Assembly (NCBI GenBank): GCA_012729315.1
Contig: JAAYDI010000194.1
Span: forward strand, 54,590-118,589
Origin: Planctomycetaceae bacterium
Lineage (GTDB): Bacteria; Planctomycetota; Planctomycetia; Pirellulales; Pirellulaceae
DNA: 64,000 bases
Direction of reading: 5' to 3'
The notes under the pieces were generated by a model. It did not search any database, had not been told where the DNA came from, and saw nothing but the letters and a program-made list of their open reading frames with translations. Shown piece by piece: positions 9,416 to 18,866 of this stretch (the stretch's first letter is position 1; each line of letters opens with the position of its first letter). Position numbers and translations under genes: made by a program.

Positions 9416-11283
9416 ATGACGCGGCACATGCTGGTAGTTGCACTACTGGTGAGCATATCCCTGCCGGTGCCGGCGGCGCGGGGGGCGGGACCCTGGCGAC
9501 CTGCCGACCGGCTCGCTCAGGTCGATTCGCAAGGCATCCTGCGATGGCAGGATACGGGGGACGAAGTGGCCCTGTTTGGCGTCAACTACTACACGCCGTT
9601 CTGGCACAACTATCCGGATCTGAAGCAGATTGGCGCAGCGCACAAGGAGGTCATCGACCAGGACGTGCTGCACTTCGCCCGAATGCGTCTCGATGCCCTG
9701 CGTCTGCACGTCTTCGATCGCGAAGTGAGTGATGCGGACGGCAATCTGATGGCCAACGAGCATCTGGACCTGTTGGACTACCTGATTGCGCGCGCCAAGG
9801 AACGGGGGATCTACACCGTCCTCACGCCGATCGCCTGGTGGCCGGTGCCGGGGGACAGTCCGGGTTTTGCAACCCACTGGACGATGCACCAGATGACGAC
9901 CGACCCAGCTGCCCGCCGGCCGCAGACGGCTTACCTGCAGCAGTTCGTGCAGCACGTGAATCCGTACACGGGGCTGAGCTACAACGACGATCCGGCCGTC
10001 GTGTGTCTGGAACTGATCAATGAACCGCTGTATCCGGCCGACACCAGTGACGACCAGGTGGTGGACTACGAAGGGACGGGAGCCTACTTCCTGGACAGGC
10101 TGGCGCCCGGCGTGTGGCGTCTGGAACGTATCCGGATGTGGTGTGGGTCAACGATCCGTACGGTCAGCACAGCCTCACGCGCGAGGTCGCGCGGGTTCTT
10201 TGGCGCGAGTGGCCGATGGCCATCAGCCTGGATGATCTGGGCAGCTCGTTCCGGGTGCAGGCCGTGAACCAGGGTAATCCGTACGACGCGACCGCCGCGG
10301 CCGGTCGGTTTGCGGTACGGCCGGGGGTGTATGTATTGAGCCGCTCGGGTGTTGTGCCGGACCTGGAGCACAGCGGCGGGCTGGCCGCCGCCGTCGAGCT
10401 GGCTGAATTCGTGGCGCTGCCGGAGTCCGCCATGCACTGGGCGGTCCGCCATGATCCGCTGCCGCGCGCTCTGGTCGGCCAGGAGCTGCGTCTGGCCTTC
10501 ACGGTCGTCGGTGACCAGCCACCCGATCGCGCGACACTGGCGGTGGTGCCACCCGGCGCTGAAGAGACTCGGCGGCTGGTGCTCGAGCGCGATCGCGGCT
10601 ACCAGTACCGCGGCACACTGCCGGGTGATTGGCTCACAGCCGGAACCCTACGCTACGCTCTGGAAATCCACACGGGGAACACCGTGCGGCGTTTCCCCGA
10701 GGGGTCAGCGCCGGACTCGGGCCGGGATGGCTGGCAGGTTGAGGTTCTGCCGGCCGATGCGCCGGCCGTGATCTTCGACGCGGCGCGGGACGCGGTGAGT
10801 CTCTCGGGCAGCACGCCCTGCGAGCAGCGGATGGTGGCCGCCTCAGGTCCCGACCGCACCGCACTGCAACTGGCCGTCCGGCAATTCGGTCCGGTACCGA
10901 GCGCGGTGTCCTTCCGCCATGAACTGGACGACGAACTGGATCTGTGGCGCACCTTCCTCGCGGACCGCACCACGCTGCGGATCCGTGCGCGCGCACTGGA
11001 ACCGGCGACGAACCGGCTGGAAATTGTGCTGCTGGAACGGGATGGTGCCGTCTGGGGTACCGAAGTGCCGCTGTCCGAACTGTGGCAGGACGTGCAGGTC
11101 CCGCTCGATTCATTGCGGTACTTCAGCCATTGGGCCGGCACGCCTGCGAATCGCGGCGGCGAACACGATCGCATACGCCCGGCTGACCTGGTCGGAGTAA
11201 ATGTCTGCTTCGGAGCGTGGCTGTATCCCGCACACCATGCCGCACCGCACACAATCGAGATTGAGTTCATTGCCGTGGATTGA
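9416..11283 (+). pseudogene. Frameshifted GH-A clan glycoside hydrolase
   Basis: From the ATG at 9416 the first frame encodes a signal peptide (LVVALLVSISLPVPAARGAG), then a GH5-like TIM-barrel half with FGVNYYTPFWHNY, DALRLHVFDRE and the acid/base motif LELINEP. Near 10127 the reading shifts: the first frame runs into nonsense ending at 10267, while the frame entered by GTG at 10114 resumes family sequence (TYPDVVWVNDPYG) and continues as C-terminal beta-domains to 11283. Only about 35 residues separate NEP from the shift, so the half barrel expected to carry the nucleophile glutamate is missing. Both an internal deletion and a one-base loss are inferred. An assembly error could mimic this. 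Confidence 0.75.
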
Positions 11284-11517
11284 CCCTCCCCAGCCTTCCT
11301 CCACTCCGCGCTCGTGCTTCTGTTTGTTCTCGCCGCTCGCGCACAGCGAATCCCCAACTCCGTTCAATCCCTCGATCCAGAATCGCTCCAGCCGCGTGGA
11401 CCGGCAGATCAGCCGCCGCACTGCTTGGGCGCGTCTGATGGCGTTGGGGATCCTCCCGGATCACGACCACGGGCAACGACCACGGCGGCATGGGCATTGG
11501 GGGGCGGGGGAGCGGCA

Positions 11518-14004
11518 TCACTCCACGGCCGGAGGGTCGTAGACATCCTTACTCCAGTACGCGCGATCCAACTCGAAGACATCGATGGGCGAGTGGTCGG
11601 GATCGAAATCGGCGGCGAGGATCCCGTAGCGTTTGAGTTCCCGGATGTACTGGCGATTCGGGCGGAATCCGGGGGTGCCGTAGCGAGGGCGGGAATCCGC
11701 CTCGGCCTTGCCGCGTTGAATGGAGGCGAGCAATTGCTGATAGGCCGGATCGTCGGTATCGGAAAAGACTGCGCCGCAGCTTTCCCAGCCGCCGGCGCTG
11801 CGGGCCAGCGGTCCAAGGAGCAGGGGGGAGAGTTCCGGGCGTGTGAGGTTAACGAGGATGTTCGGGCTGAACTTCACCTGCGGGTCGTTTTCCAGGACAA
11901 CGCGTTCCCATTCACCGATGCGGCGGCTCAGCCCGCGGGCGTTGCGGGAACCGCTCGGGCTGAACGGAATAGCTCGCCCCGTCTCGTTCTTTGGTTCGCC
12001 GAGGGCGTGGCAGGAGCCGCAGCGCTCTTTGAGGAGCGCGTTGTTCTCCGCATAGACGCGCCCCCCGGCTCGGCCGTCAATCGTCTGGTCTTCGGCGTTT
12101 CGCAGTCCGGCGTAGCTGCCGGCGTACGGTGCGCCGCTCTCGATCCACAACCAGACGGTGCGCCATTCCTCGGGGGTGACCTGTACGCCGTAGTGCGAGG
12201 CATCGAGTTTCTGCAGCAGCGGGCTGGCCGCACTGCCGATCGAACGGGGTGGGTAGTTGCCCAGGCCGTTGCGCCCGTCGCTCACCTGCTGGTGTGCCAG
12301 GAGATGGAAGTAGCTGTGGGACCATTGCGGGCCGAGGTCGCCGGTCAGCACGGTATGCCCTTCGCGCCGCTGGTAGTCGTGGCAGGCCACGCAGTGCCGA
12401 TCCAGAATCGGCTGGATGTCGCGGGGAAAGTCCAGCACATCGGGCAGACCTGCAAAGGGCTGGATCTTGCTCGGCGGGCGCTGCAGGGCCTGCAGCAGTG
12501 GCTGCGCGGGGGAGGTGGGGGTCTGAGACCGCGGTTCATGGCATCCCACACAGCTTGTGGTCTCGCCCGGCATCACGCTCACGAAACTGTGCATCCGCTG
12601 CACCGACATGTCGTGCTCGTCCAACGCCACGAAGAAGACAGGTCGGCCGGCGGGGACTTCGAAGGAGGCCGACCCGTCGGCTTCCACCGGGACGGTTCCC
12701 AGCACGCGTTCGAGCGAGAACGTGCCGAGCCAGGAGATCAGGTCGGGCCCGCCGCTGAAGTTGACCTGTTTGGGGAGCAGCTCCAGCACCAGCAGCTTCC
12801 GGATGTCCCCCCGCTGGACGCCCTCCATGTTGCGCCCCTGGTAGACGTCGGCCAGGACCAGGCGGCCGACCGGGTGCTCCGCATTCACGCGCGGCGCAAT
12901 CTGCCGCTCACGCGGCCGCACGATCACCGGCCGGGGCTCGTGCACCAGTCCAGGAGCCGGCTCCGCATACAGTAACTCCGTCTGGCCGGCTCCGTCCATC
13001 ACCAGCAGCTTGTTCTCCTGGGCGACGAGGAAACAGTCGCCGGAGAGGGGGAAGGGGTCTTTGTACGGTGGCCAGACGTTGGTCAACTGCCGCGCCATGG
13101 GCAGGCTGTCCGGCCCCTCGGCCGGCGATACGATGGTCACATGACCCTGATGATCCGTGACACCGTGGCCAGGGGAGAAGTTGACCAGCACGTCCCGCGA
13201 GTTGGGGATCGGCTTCGCGTCAATCATGACGATGCCGGGATGCATGTTGCCATAGTAGGCCATCTCGCCGCTGCCGTCAGGGTTGATCGTCCACAGGTGG
13301 TGGAATTCGACCTGGCTGCGATCGACGTATTCCCAGCGCGTGTACAGGATCCGGCCGTCCGGCAGAACCGCCGGAGTGTTGTCATGTTCCGGGTTGTGCG
13401 ACAGTCGCTGGATGTTGCCGCCGTCAGCATCGCAGCGATGGAGCACGCCCACCTGCGTCACCCAGCAGTTCACCCAGCACTGACAACGGGTTGACACAAA
13501 GACGATGCCGCCATCGGGCAGGTAGGCCGGTTCGTAGTCGTCGTAGGGTCCGGACGTCAACTGCTTGAGTTCCGTGCCGTCGATGTTGATCTCGTAGAGG
13601 TGATAGTGATCGGTGCCCGCCTGGCGGTAGGAGAACAGGACTTTCCGGGCATCGTAGTGGACTTCCGGGTCGCGGATGGAGCCACCCTGCGCATCGAACA
13701 GGATGGTGACGGACCGGGTAGGCACATGCAGCAGGCAGAGTTTGCCGACATCCGGTTGACCGTTGCCGGCATAGGCTTTCCGGTTCTCATCGTCACAGAA
13801 GTAGCCGATGTTCGCATACCAGTGCGGATCGTTGTATCCCAGCCGCACCGCGAACACGACCTGCTCGACCTGGCCGAGCGGCCCGGCCAGCGCTCGCGCC
13901 AGCACCGCTGGAGCGTCGGCGGGAGGAGCATCGTTCCCCCACGCGGCCGCGACATACAGGAGGCACCACAGTGCGACATTCCACTTCAGCAGCAGACTTG
14001 TCAT
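11518..14004 (-). CDS. HZS-alpha-like secreted triheme cytochrome c / PD40 protein
   Basis: This 828-residue exported protein (signal peptide about residues 1-24) resembles the hydrazine synthase alpha-subunit family, which is widespread in non-anammox planctomycetes. The N-terminal half reads as a beta-propeller with PD40-like blades (NIDGTELKQLTSGPYDD, FVSTRCQCWVNCW, NPDGSGEMAYY). Three CxxCH haem-c motifs follow: CVGCH near residue 485, CVACH near 538 and CGSCH near 662. A redox role is likely; the substrate is unknown. Neither hydrazine synthase beta nor gamma is nearby, so hydrazine synthesis is not implied. The start at 14004 has GAAAGGA upstream; an ATG at 14028 is an alternative. Confidence 0.8.
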   Translation of the reverse strand: MTSLLLKWNVALWCLLYVAAAWGNDAPPADAPAVLARALAGPLGQVEQVVFAVRLGYNDPHWYANIGYFCDDENRKAYAGNGQPDVGKLCLLHVPTRSVTILFDAQGGSIRDPEVHYDARKVLFSYRQAGTDHYHLYEINIDGTELKQLTSGPYDDYEPAYLPDGGIVFVSTRCQCWVNCWVTQVGVLHRCDADGGNIQRLSHNPEHDNTPAVLPDGRILYTRWEYVDRSQVEFHHLWTINPDGSGEMAYYGNMHPGIVMIDAKPIPNSRDVLVNFSPGHGVTDHQGHVTIVSPAEGPDSLPMARQLTNVWPPYKDPFPLSGDCFLVAQENKLLVMDGAGQTELLYAEPAPGLVHEPRPVIVRPRERQIAPRVNAEHPVGRLVLADVYQGRNMEGVQRGDIRKLLVLELLPKQVNFSGGPDLISWLGTFSLERVLGTVPVEADGSASFEVPAGRPVFFVALDEHDMSVQRMHSFVSVMPGETTSCVGCHEPRSQTPTSPAQPLLQALQRPPSKIQPFAGLPDVLDFPRDIQPILDRHCVACHDYQRREGHTVLTGDLGPQWSHSYFHLLAHQQVSDGRNGLGNYPPRSIGSAASPLLQKLDASHYGVQVTPEEWRTVWLWIESGAPYAGSYAGLRNAEDQTIDGRAGGRVYAENNALLKERCGSCHALGEPKNETGRAIPFSPSGSRNARGLSRRIGEWERVVLENDPQVKFSPNILVNLTRPELSPLLLGPLARSAGGWESCGAVFSDTDDPAYQQLLASIQRGKAEADSRPRYGTPGFRPNRQYIRELKRYGILAADFDPDHSPIDVFELDRAYWSKDVYDPPAVE

Positions 14005-14187
14005 GGGACCGGTCCTTTCCGGTGTCATTCTAACCCTCGGCGGAGCGCCAAACCACCACCATCACGGTGCGCGCGATCCAGATACCCGACGGAACCTGCA
14101 CGGTCGCCCTCGCGCTCCACGGGTTCACCCGCAGCTCAGGCCAGCTGGTTGACCGGCGCGCGGGAACGCCGTATTCTGCGGGCTGGG

Positions 14188-14219
14188 TAGCCTGGGGTCT
14201 GAGTAGCTTGAGGTCTGGG
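14188..14219. repeat. Imperfect 16 bp tandem duplication upstream of EEP gene
   Basis: TAGCCTGGGGTCTGAG at 14188-14203 is followed by TAGCTTGAGGTCTGGG at 14204-14219, with three mismatches. It ends 28 bp before the start of the endonuclease/phosphatase-family gene. Confidence 0.6.
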
Positions 14220-14247
14220 CAGGCTGCAGCAGAAAGGAACGCGATCC

Positions 14248-15156
14248 ATGTGTACGCCGTTGAATATCTCGGGACTGGTGTATCTGAGTCTGGTGCTGGC
14301 TGGCGCGCCGGCCGTCGAAGAGGCCGCACCGGACAGCGCGGTGCGGGTGATGAGTTTCAACATCCGATGCGGATCCGCGCAGGACGGCGACAACCATTGG
14401 GATCGCCGCCGGGACTTCCTGGTGGAGACCATTCGCGCGTGCGATCCGGACTTGCTGGGGACTCAGGAGACGCTGGCGTTTCAACGCGACTTCCTGGCCG
14501 AGCAACTGGCCGGGTATGACCACCTGGGCGCCGGACGGGACGACGGTCGGGAGCAGGGGGAGATGATGGCCTTGTTCTACAAACGCGAGCGTTTCGAGAA
14601 ACTCGAGGGGGGGCATTTCTGGTTGAGCGAGACGCCGCACGAGGCGGGGAGCAAGAGCTGGGACAGCTCGCTGCCACGCATGGTCACGTGGGTCAAGCTG
14701 CGCGATCGCCGTCAGGCCGATGCTCCACCGATCGCGTTCTTCAACACGCACTTCGATCACCGCGGACCGACGGCACGGCTCGAGTCGGCGCGGTTGCTCC
14801 GCCAGCAGATCGAGACGCTGGGAACAGGCTGTGCGATCGTCGTGACCGGCGATTTCAACACGGCGGAGGCGAGCCCGCCGTATGTGGCGCTGTTCGGGCC
14901 CGCCGATGGCCAGCCCGCGCCGGTGCGGGACAGCTATCGTGTCGTCCATCCTGACCGTGCCGCAGACGAAGGGACGTTCTGCAACTTCCAGGCGGACGCC
15001 ACGAAGGGAGCACGCATCGATTGGATCGGGGTCTCGCCCGATTGGCACATCGCGAGTGCCGTGATCGATCGTACATCGCGCGATGGCCGTACCCCTTCGG
15101 ATCACTTTCCCGTCATCGCCACGCTGCAAAGGCCGCTGGGATCCGGGCAGGAATAG
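14248..15156 (+). CDS. Endonuclease/exonuclease/phosphatase family hydrolase
   Basis: This 302-residue protein has an N-terminal signal sequence (GLVYLSLVLAGAPAVEEA). Its EEP-fold motifs are in order: VMSFNIRCG, DLLGTQET (metal-binding Glu), FNTHFDH, VVTGDFNTAE, and a C-terminal PSDHFPVIATL with the catalytic Asp-His. All expected catalytic residues are visible, so it is probably an active metal-dependent phosphodiesterase or phosphatase. Exported members in planctomycetes lack defined substrates. It stands alone; no operon partner is evident. The start at 14248 directly precedes the hydrophobic leader. Confidence 0.87.
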   Translation: MCTPLNISGLVYLSLVLAGAPAVEEAAPDSAVRVMSFNIRCGSAQDGDNHWDRRRDFLVETIRACDPDLLGTQETLAFQRDFLAEQLAGYDHLGAGRDDGREQGEMMALFYKRERFEKLEGGHFWLSETPHEAGSKSWDSSLPRMVTWVKLRDRRQADAPPIAFFNTHFDHRGPTARLESARLLRQQIETLGTGCAIVVTGDFNTAEASPPYVALFGPADGQPAPVRDSYRVVHPDRAADEGTFCNFQADATKGARIDWIGVSPDWHIASAVIDRTSRDGRTPSDHFPVIATLQRPLGSGQE

Positions 15157-15198
15157 AGGCCCGCCACGTCGTCCCACATGACTTGCGCCCTCTCGTAA

Positions 15199-15315
15199 TA
15201 TGGTAGGGTGGCCCGGGCTGTGCATGTCTCGGGACGCCTGGTCGCCAAGACGATCTTGTTGCAGGCCGACGGAGACCAGACCTTCGTGGTCGCGGTGCTC
15301 CCGGCAAAGAGGTAA
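15199..15315 (+). pseudogene. Fragment of a YbaK/aminoacyl-tRNA deacylase domain
   Basis: Between TAA at 15196 and TAA at 15313 the plus strand encodes 38 residues containing AVHVSGRLVAKTILLQADGD and FVVAVLPAKR. These match the core of the YbaK/EbsC deacylase domain, in which VAKT/VLLxADG and AVLPA are typical. There is no start codon with a leader and the C-terminal part that follows AVLPA is missing, so this is a gene fossil. The assignment rests on my recall of the family pattern. Confidence 0.5.
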
Positions 15316-15334
15316 CCGCCGGTCGGCAGGTTCA

Positions 15335-15354
15335 CCTGAATTCGCCTGAATTCG
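15335..15354. repeat. Perfect 10 bp tandem duplication
   Basis: CCTGAATTCG occurs twice head to tail, just after the deacylase-like remnant and about 145 bp before the thioredoxin-fold lipoprotein gene. Confidence 0.7.
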
Positions 15355-15497
15355 AAGGCGGCTTGATCTGTCGGATTGGTCCTGCAATGCTACAGGCACG
15401 AGTGGGTCGGAGGGCTGGTGCAGCGGTGCGCAGGTCTCCCTGCCCGGATGGGTTGCCATTGTGTTGTCGCCATTGTGTTTCTGTCGGGAGAGTCCGA

Positions 15498-16694
15498 ATG
15501 AGTCGTTCCGCCATGCGCTGGATGTGCCTCGTTGTCACGCTGCTGGTCGCCGCATGCACCAAGAGCCCCTCAGATCCCTCCCGGCCGGCGCCCGGCAAGG
15601 AGACTGGGGCGGCAGGTGCCACCGCGGTCGAAACGCTTCCGGAGGGTCAGGAGGCGGTGCCCACCACCGGGCTGGCGGCGGACAGCCAGCCGGATGGAGC
15701 TGCCAGTCCGGAATTGACACCGCCGGCAGACGAGGCAGCGGCTGAGTCCAAGCTGCCATTTGAAGACCTCGTCGCGGCCTTAGGCGATGCGGACGCCAAT
15801 GCGAATTACCGCCGGGTCGAGGAACGGTTGGCGCAAGAGCCGGGCAATATCCTGCTTCGCATGCAGCGGCTGTTGGTGCTCCATTGTGTTGGTTCGGCGC
15901 TCAGCGCGGCGGGCAAGAAGGAGCGAGGCGTGGAAGCCTACCAGGCGACCCTGGAAATGGCGCGGGTACTGGTGGAGGAATCGGAGCAGGAGTTGACTCC
16001 GGACATGCGCGAAGTACTGAGTTATGTCTTCTACAACGGGGCCGGTGCCGAGGCGCTCAGTGGCCGATTCGAAGAGGCCAAAGCGGCCATGCAACGAGCG
16101 ATCGAGATGGGTTTCAACCGCATCGAGTTGCTGCGGGACGATCCCGAGCTGGCTGCCCTGCGCGAGCTGCCCGATTTCGACCAGCAACTCGCCGCGTGGA
16201 CGCAGCTGATCGTGGAACTGGTGGTGAACTCGACCGAGGCCTTTCCGTTTGACTTTGCCCTCACGGACATCACTGGGCAGCCCCTCAACCTGGATGACTA
16301 CCTGGACAAGGTCGTGATCGTCGACATCTGGGGCACCTGGTGTCCGCCCTGCAAACAGGAGATCCCCTCCTTTATCAAGCTTCAGACCGAGTACGGCGAG
16401 CAGGGCTTTCAGATGATCGGACTCAACTACGAACGCGCCAGTGACGACGCGGCGAAGACCGAGATCGTTGCGCGGTTCGTACAGGACAGCGGCATAAATT
16501 ACCCGTGCGCCCTGGGGACCGAGGAGATACGGCAGCAGGTGCCGGACTTTGGAGTCTTCCCGACGACTCTGTTCATCGACCGGGCGGGCAAAGTGCGCGC
16601 CAAGATCGTCGGTATGCACGAGTACACGTTTCTGGAGGCCATCGTCAAGTTTCTGCTGGCCGAGCCTGCTCCGACCGCGGCGCCTGCCATCTGA
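15498..16694 (+). CDS. TlpA/ResA-like thioredoxin-fold lipoprotein
   Basis: This is a 398-residue lipoprotein: the leader ends in the lipobox LVAAC (Cys near residue 17) and is followed by a low-complexity Pro/Ala/Glu linker. A helical, TPR-like middle region spans about residues 95-240. The C-terminal thioredoxin domain has the redox motif WCPPCKQE near residue 280 and the cis-Pro segment FPTTLFID. TlpA-like proteins reduce periplasmic disulfides, for example in cytochrome c maturation. That would fit the multihaem protein encoded nearby, but this link is inference. No strong Shine-Dalgarno sequence is seen; the ATG at 15498 is the first that gives a lipoprotein leader. Confidence 0.85.
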   Translation: MSRSAMRWMCLVVTLLVAACTKSPSDPSRPAPGKETGAAGATAVETLPEGQEAVPTTGLAADSQPDGAASPELTPPADEAAAESKLPFEDLVAALGDADANANYRRVEERLAQEPGNILLRMQRLLVLHCVGSALSAAGKKERGVEAYQATLEMARVLVEESEQELTPDMREVLSYVFYNGAGAEALSGRFEEAKAAMQRAIEMGFNRIELLRDDPELAALRELPDFDQQLAAWTQLIVELVVNSTEAFPFDFALTDITGQPLNLDDYLDKVVIVDIWGTWCPPCKQEIPSFIKLQTEYGEQGFQMIGLNYERASDDAAKTEIVARFVQDSGINYPCALGTEEIRQQVPDFGVFPTTLFIDRAGKVRAKIVGMHEYTFLEAIVKFLLAEPAPTAAPAI

Positions 16695-16752
16695 CATGCC
16701 CGCCGCCGCGCCTGTTCCAGTACGATCACCGGCGATGCAGCCTCGTATCGGG

Positions 16753-17105
16753 TCAAATGGTCCTTCCCAGATAGAAGACGTAGCCATGCTGTCTACTGTC
16801 GCCGAATGTCTTCCACACGTCGATTTCCTGCTCCATGCGGTCTGCTAATGCTTGGGCCTCGGCGTTGCCCGAATTGTGCGACCGGAAAACAGCAAGTTGC
16901 TCCAGCAATGGATCGTTCGGTTTGACCTGCGTGTTGCTGATGCGGCTGCACTCAATGCAGTTCCAGACGATCTACTCGACGTAGTCTTCGGGGTGGTTGG
17001 TCCGCGCACCGCGACCGATCCACTGATCGTAGGCGACGCGCTGGCCGAGGTTCAGCAGCACTGGGCGGGTAGCGTCGCGCTGCTGGATCTCGCGGTAATC
17101 GGCTA
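16753..17105 (-). pseudogene. Gene remnant downstream of pgi
   Basis: The minus strand directly beyond pgi encodes protein-like sequence in one continuous frame broken by a TAG at 16972-16974. The first part ([35 protein letters not shown]) resembles the barrel of a planctomycete cellulase-like hydrolase. After the stop another 73 residues end naturally at a TGA (16753-16755), with DRMEQEIDVWKTFG and YVFYLGRTI, reminiscent of a methyltransferase C-terminus. Neither part has a start. The two may be unrelated fossils joined by deletion. Family calls here are weak; the coding look is stronger. Confidence 0.45.
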
Positions 17106-18743
17106 TGGTTTCTTGAACCTGCGATACCGGCGAATGAGCTGGTTGGTGGAACTGTCGTGCGCCAGGGACGGCTCCTCGGAACTCTCCAGTTCCGGCACGA
17201 TCTGCAGCGCGAGCACCTTGCCCAACTCGACACCCCACTGATCGAACGAATCGACGTCCCAGATCACGCCCTGGGTGAACACGCAGTGTTCGTAGAGTGC
17301 GATGAGTTTGCCGAGTGTCTCTGGGGTGAGCCGCTGCAGGAGGATCATGTTGGAGGGTCGATTGCCCTCGAAGACGCGGTGCGGGACCAGCCAGTCGGGC
17401 GTTCCTTCGGCCCGGACCTCGTCGGCCGTCTTGCCGAAGGCCAGCGCCTCGGCCTGTGCGAACACGTTGGCCAGAAGTATATCGTGATGGCGCCCGCGCG
17501 GGTTGAGCGACTCGACAAAGGCGATGAAGTCGCACGGAATGAGCCGCGTGCCCTGGTGGATCAATTGATAGAAGGAGTGTTGGCCGTTGGTACCCGGTTC
17601 GCCCCAATAGATCGGGCTGGTGTCATAGGTGACAGCGATCCCATCACGCGTCACGCGTTTCCCGTTGCTTTCCATGGTCAGTTGCTGCAGGTAGGCCGGG
17701 AACCGCTTCAGGTACTGGTCGTACGGCAGGACTGCCTGCGTCGCTGTGCCGAAGAAATTCGTATACCAGACAGAGAGGAGTGCCAGGAGCACCGGCAGAT
17801 TGTCCGCCAGTGGCGCGGTGCGGAAGTGCTCGTCCATCTGGTGGAACCCATCGAGCAGCGCGCGGAAATGCTCGGAGCCGATGGCCAGCATCGTCGAGAG
17901 TCCGATGGCGGAATCGAGAGAGTAACGCCCCCCCACCCAGTCCCAGAACTCGAACATGTTGGCGGTATCGATCCCGAATTCGGCCACCTTGGTCGCGTTG
18001 GTGGACACGGCGACGAAGTGCCGGGCGACCGCCGCGGCATCGCCCCCCAGGCCGGCCAGCAGCCACGCCCGCGCGGATCGCGCGTTGGTCATGGTCTCCA
18101 GCGTCGTGAACGTCTTGGAAGAGATGATGCACAGCGTCTCCGCCGGATCCAGATCGTGTACCGCTTCCGCGAAATCGGTGCCGTCGACGTTGGAGACAAA
18201 CCGGAACGTGAGAGAGCGATCGCTGTAATGCCTGAGCGCCTCGCAGGCCATCACCGGTCCCAGGTCCGAGCCGCCGATGCCGATGTTGATGACAGCGCGA
18301 ATGCGTTTGCCGGTGTGCCCTGTCCACTGGCCTCGCCGCACCCGCTGGGAGAAATCGGACATTTTGTCCAGCACGGCATGGACCTGCGGCACGACGTCCT
18401 GGCCGTCCACCAGCAGCGAAGTGCCGCGCGGGGCACGCAAGGCAACATGCAGCACCGCCCGCCCTTCGGTCACATTGATCTTCTCGCCGCTAAACATGGC
18501 CGCGATCCGCGCCTGCAGCCCCGACTCCTCGGCCAGCTGAATGAGCAGTGCCAGCGTCTCGCTGGTGATGCGGTTCTTGGAATAGTCGAGGTAGATCCCG
18601 GCGGCTTCGGCCGTCAGAGATTCGCCGCGCCGTGGATCCTGCGCAAAGAGCTCGCGGAGGTGCACGTTCCGGATGTTCTGGTAGTGCGCGGCCAGGGCCT
18701 GCCAGGCAGGTCGTTTCGTCAGGGGGGGGATGAAGGACGCCAT
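17103..18743 (-). CDS. pgi: Glucose-6-phosphate isomerase
   Basis: The product interconverts glucose 6-phosphate and fructose 6-phosphate in the cytoplasm. The 546-residue length fits the long bacterial form. Family motifs include [27 protein letters not shown]-domain segments around [11 protein letters not shown], and [19 protein letters not shown] with the catalytic-region His. Nothing suggests damage. The start ATG at 18743 has AAGGA 7 bp upstream. It stands alone between plsC and a gene remnant, and works with pgm and glgX elsewhere in this window in glucose/glycogen metabolism. Confidence 0.95.
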   Translation of the reverse strand: MASFIPPLTKRPAWQALAAHYQNIRNVHLRELFAQDPRRGESLTAEAAGIYLDYSKNRITSETLALLIQLAEESGLQARIAAMFSGEKINVTEGRAVLHVALRAPRGTSLLVDGQDVVPQVHAVLDKMSDFSQRVRRGQWTGHTGKRIRAVINIGIGGSDLGPVMACEALRHYSDRSLTFRFVSNVDGTDFAEAVHDLDPAETLCIISSKTFTTLETMTNARSARAWLLAGLGGDAAAVARHFVAVSTNATKVAEFGIDTANMFEFWDWVGGRYSLDSAIGLSTMLAIGSEHFRALLDGFHQMDEHFRTAPLADNLPVLLALLSVWYTNFFGTATQAVLPYDQYLKRFPAYLQQLTMESNGKRVTRDGIAVTYDTSPIYWGEPGTNGQHSFYQLIHQGTRLIPCDFIAFVESLNPRGRHHDILLANVFAQAEALAFGKTADEVRAEGTPDWLVPHRVFEGNRPSNMILLQRLTPETLGKLIALYEHCVFTQGVIWDVDSFDQWGVELGKVLALQIVPELESSEEPSLAHDSSTNQLIRRYRRFKKP

Positions 18744-18844
18744 CGTTGTGTTCCTTGAGCGGTATCAAATCCGTCACGGCGGGATCGGAGCGGGTAATCC
18801 CCGATTATAGATGCCCACCCCGTACCCTGAAAACCTCGCGGGCA

Positions 18845-18865
18845 TGCCGCGCCGCTCACGCGGCA
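18845..18865 (-). terminator. Strong hairpin after plsC
   Basis: TGCCGCG at 18845-18851 pairs perfectly with CGCGGCA at 18859-18865 around a seven-base loop. It begins one base beyond the plsC stop codon in the direction of transcription. No T-run follows, so a terminator is likely but not proven. Confidence 0.45.
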
Positions 18866-18866
18866 C

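Noticed and set aside
11518..14004. Genuine hydrazine synthase and anammox metabolism
   Set aside because: No beta or gamma subunit, hydrazine dehydrogenase or nitrite reductase is nearby, and the family is common in non-anammox planctomycetes.
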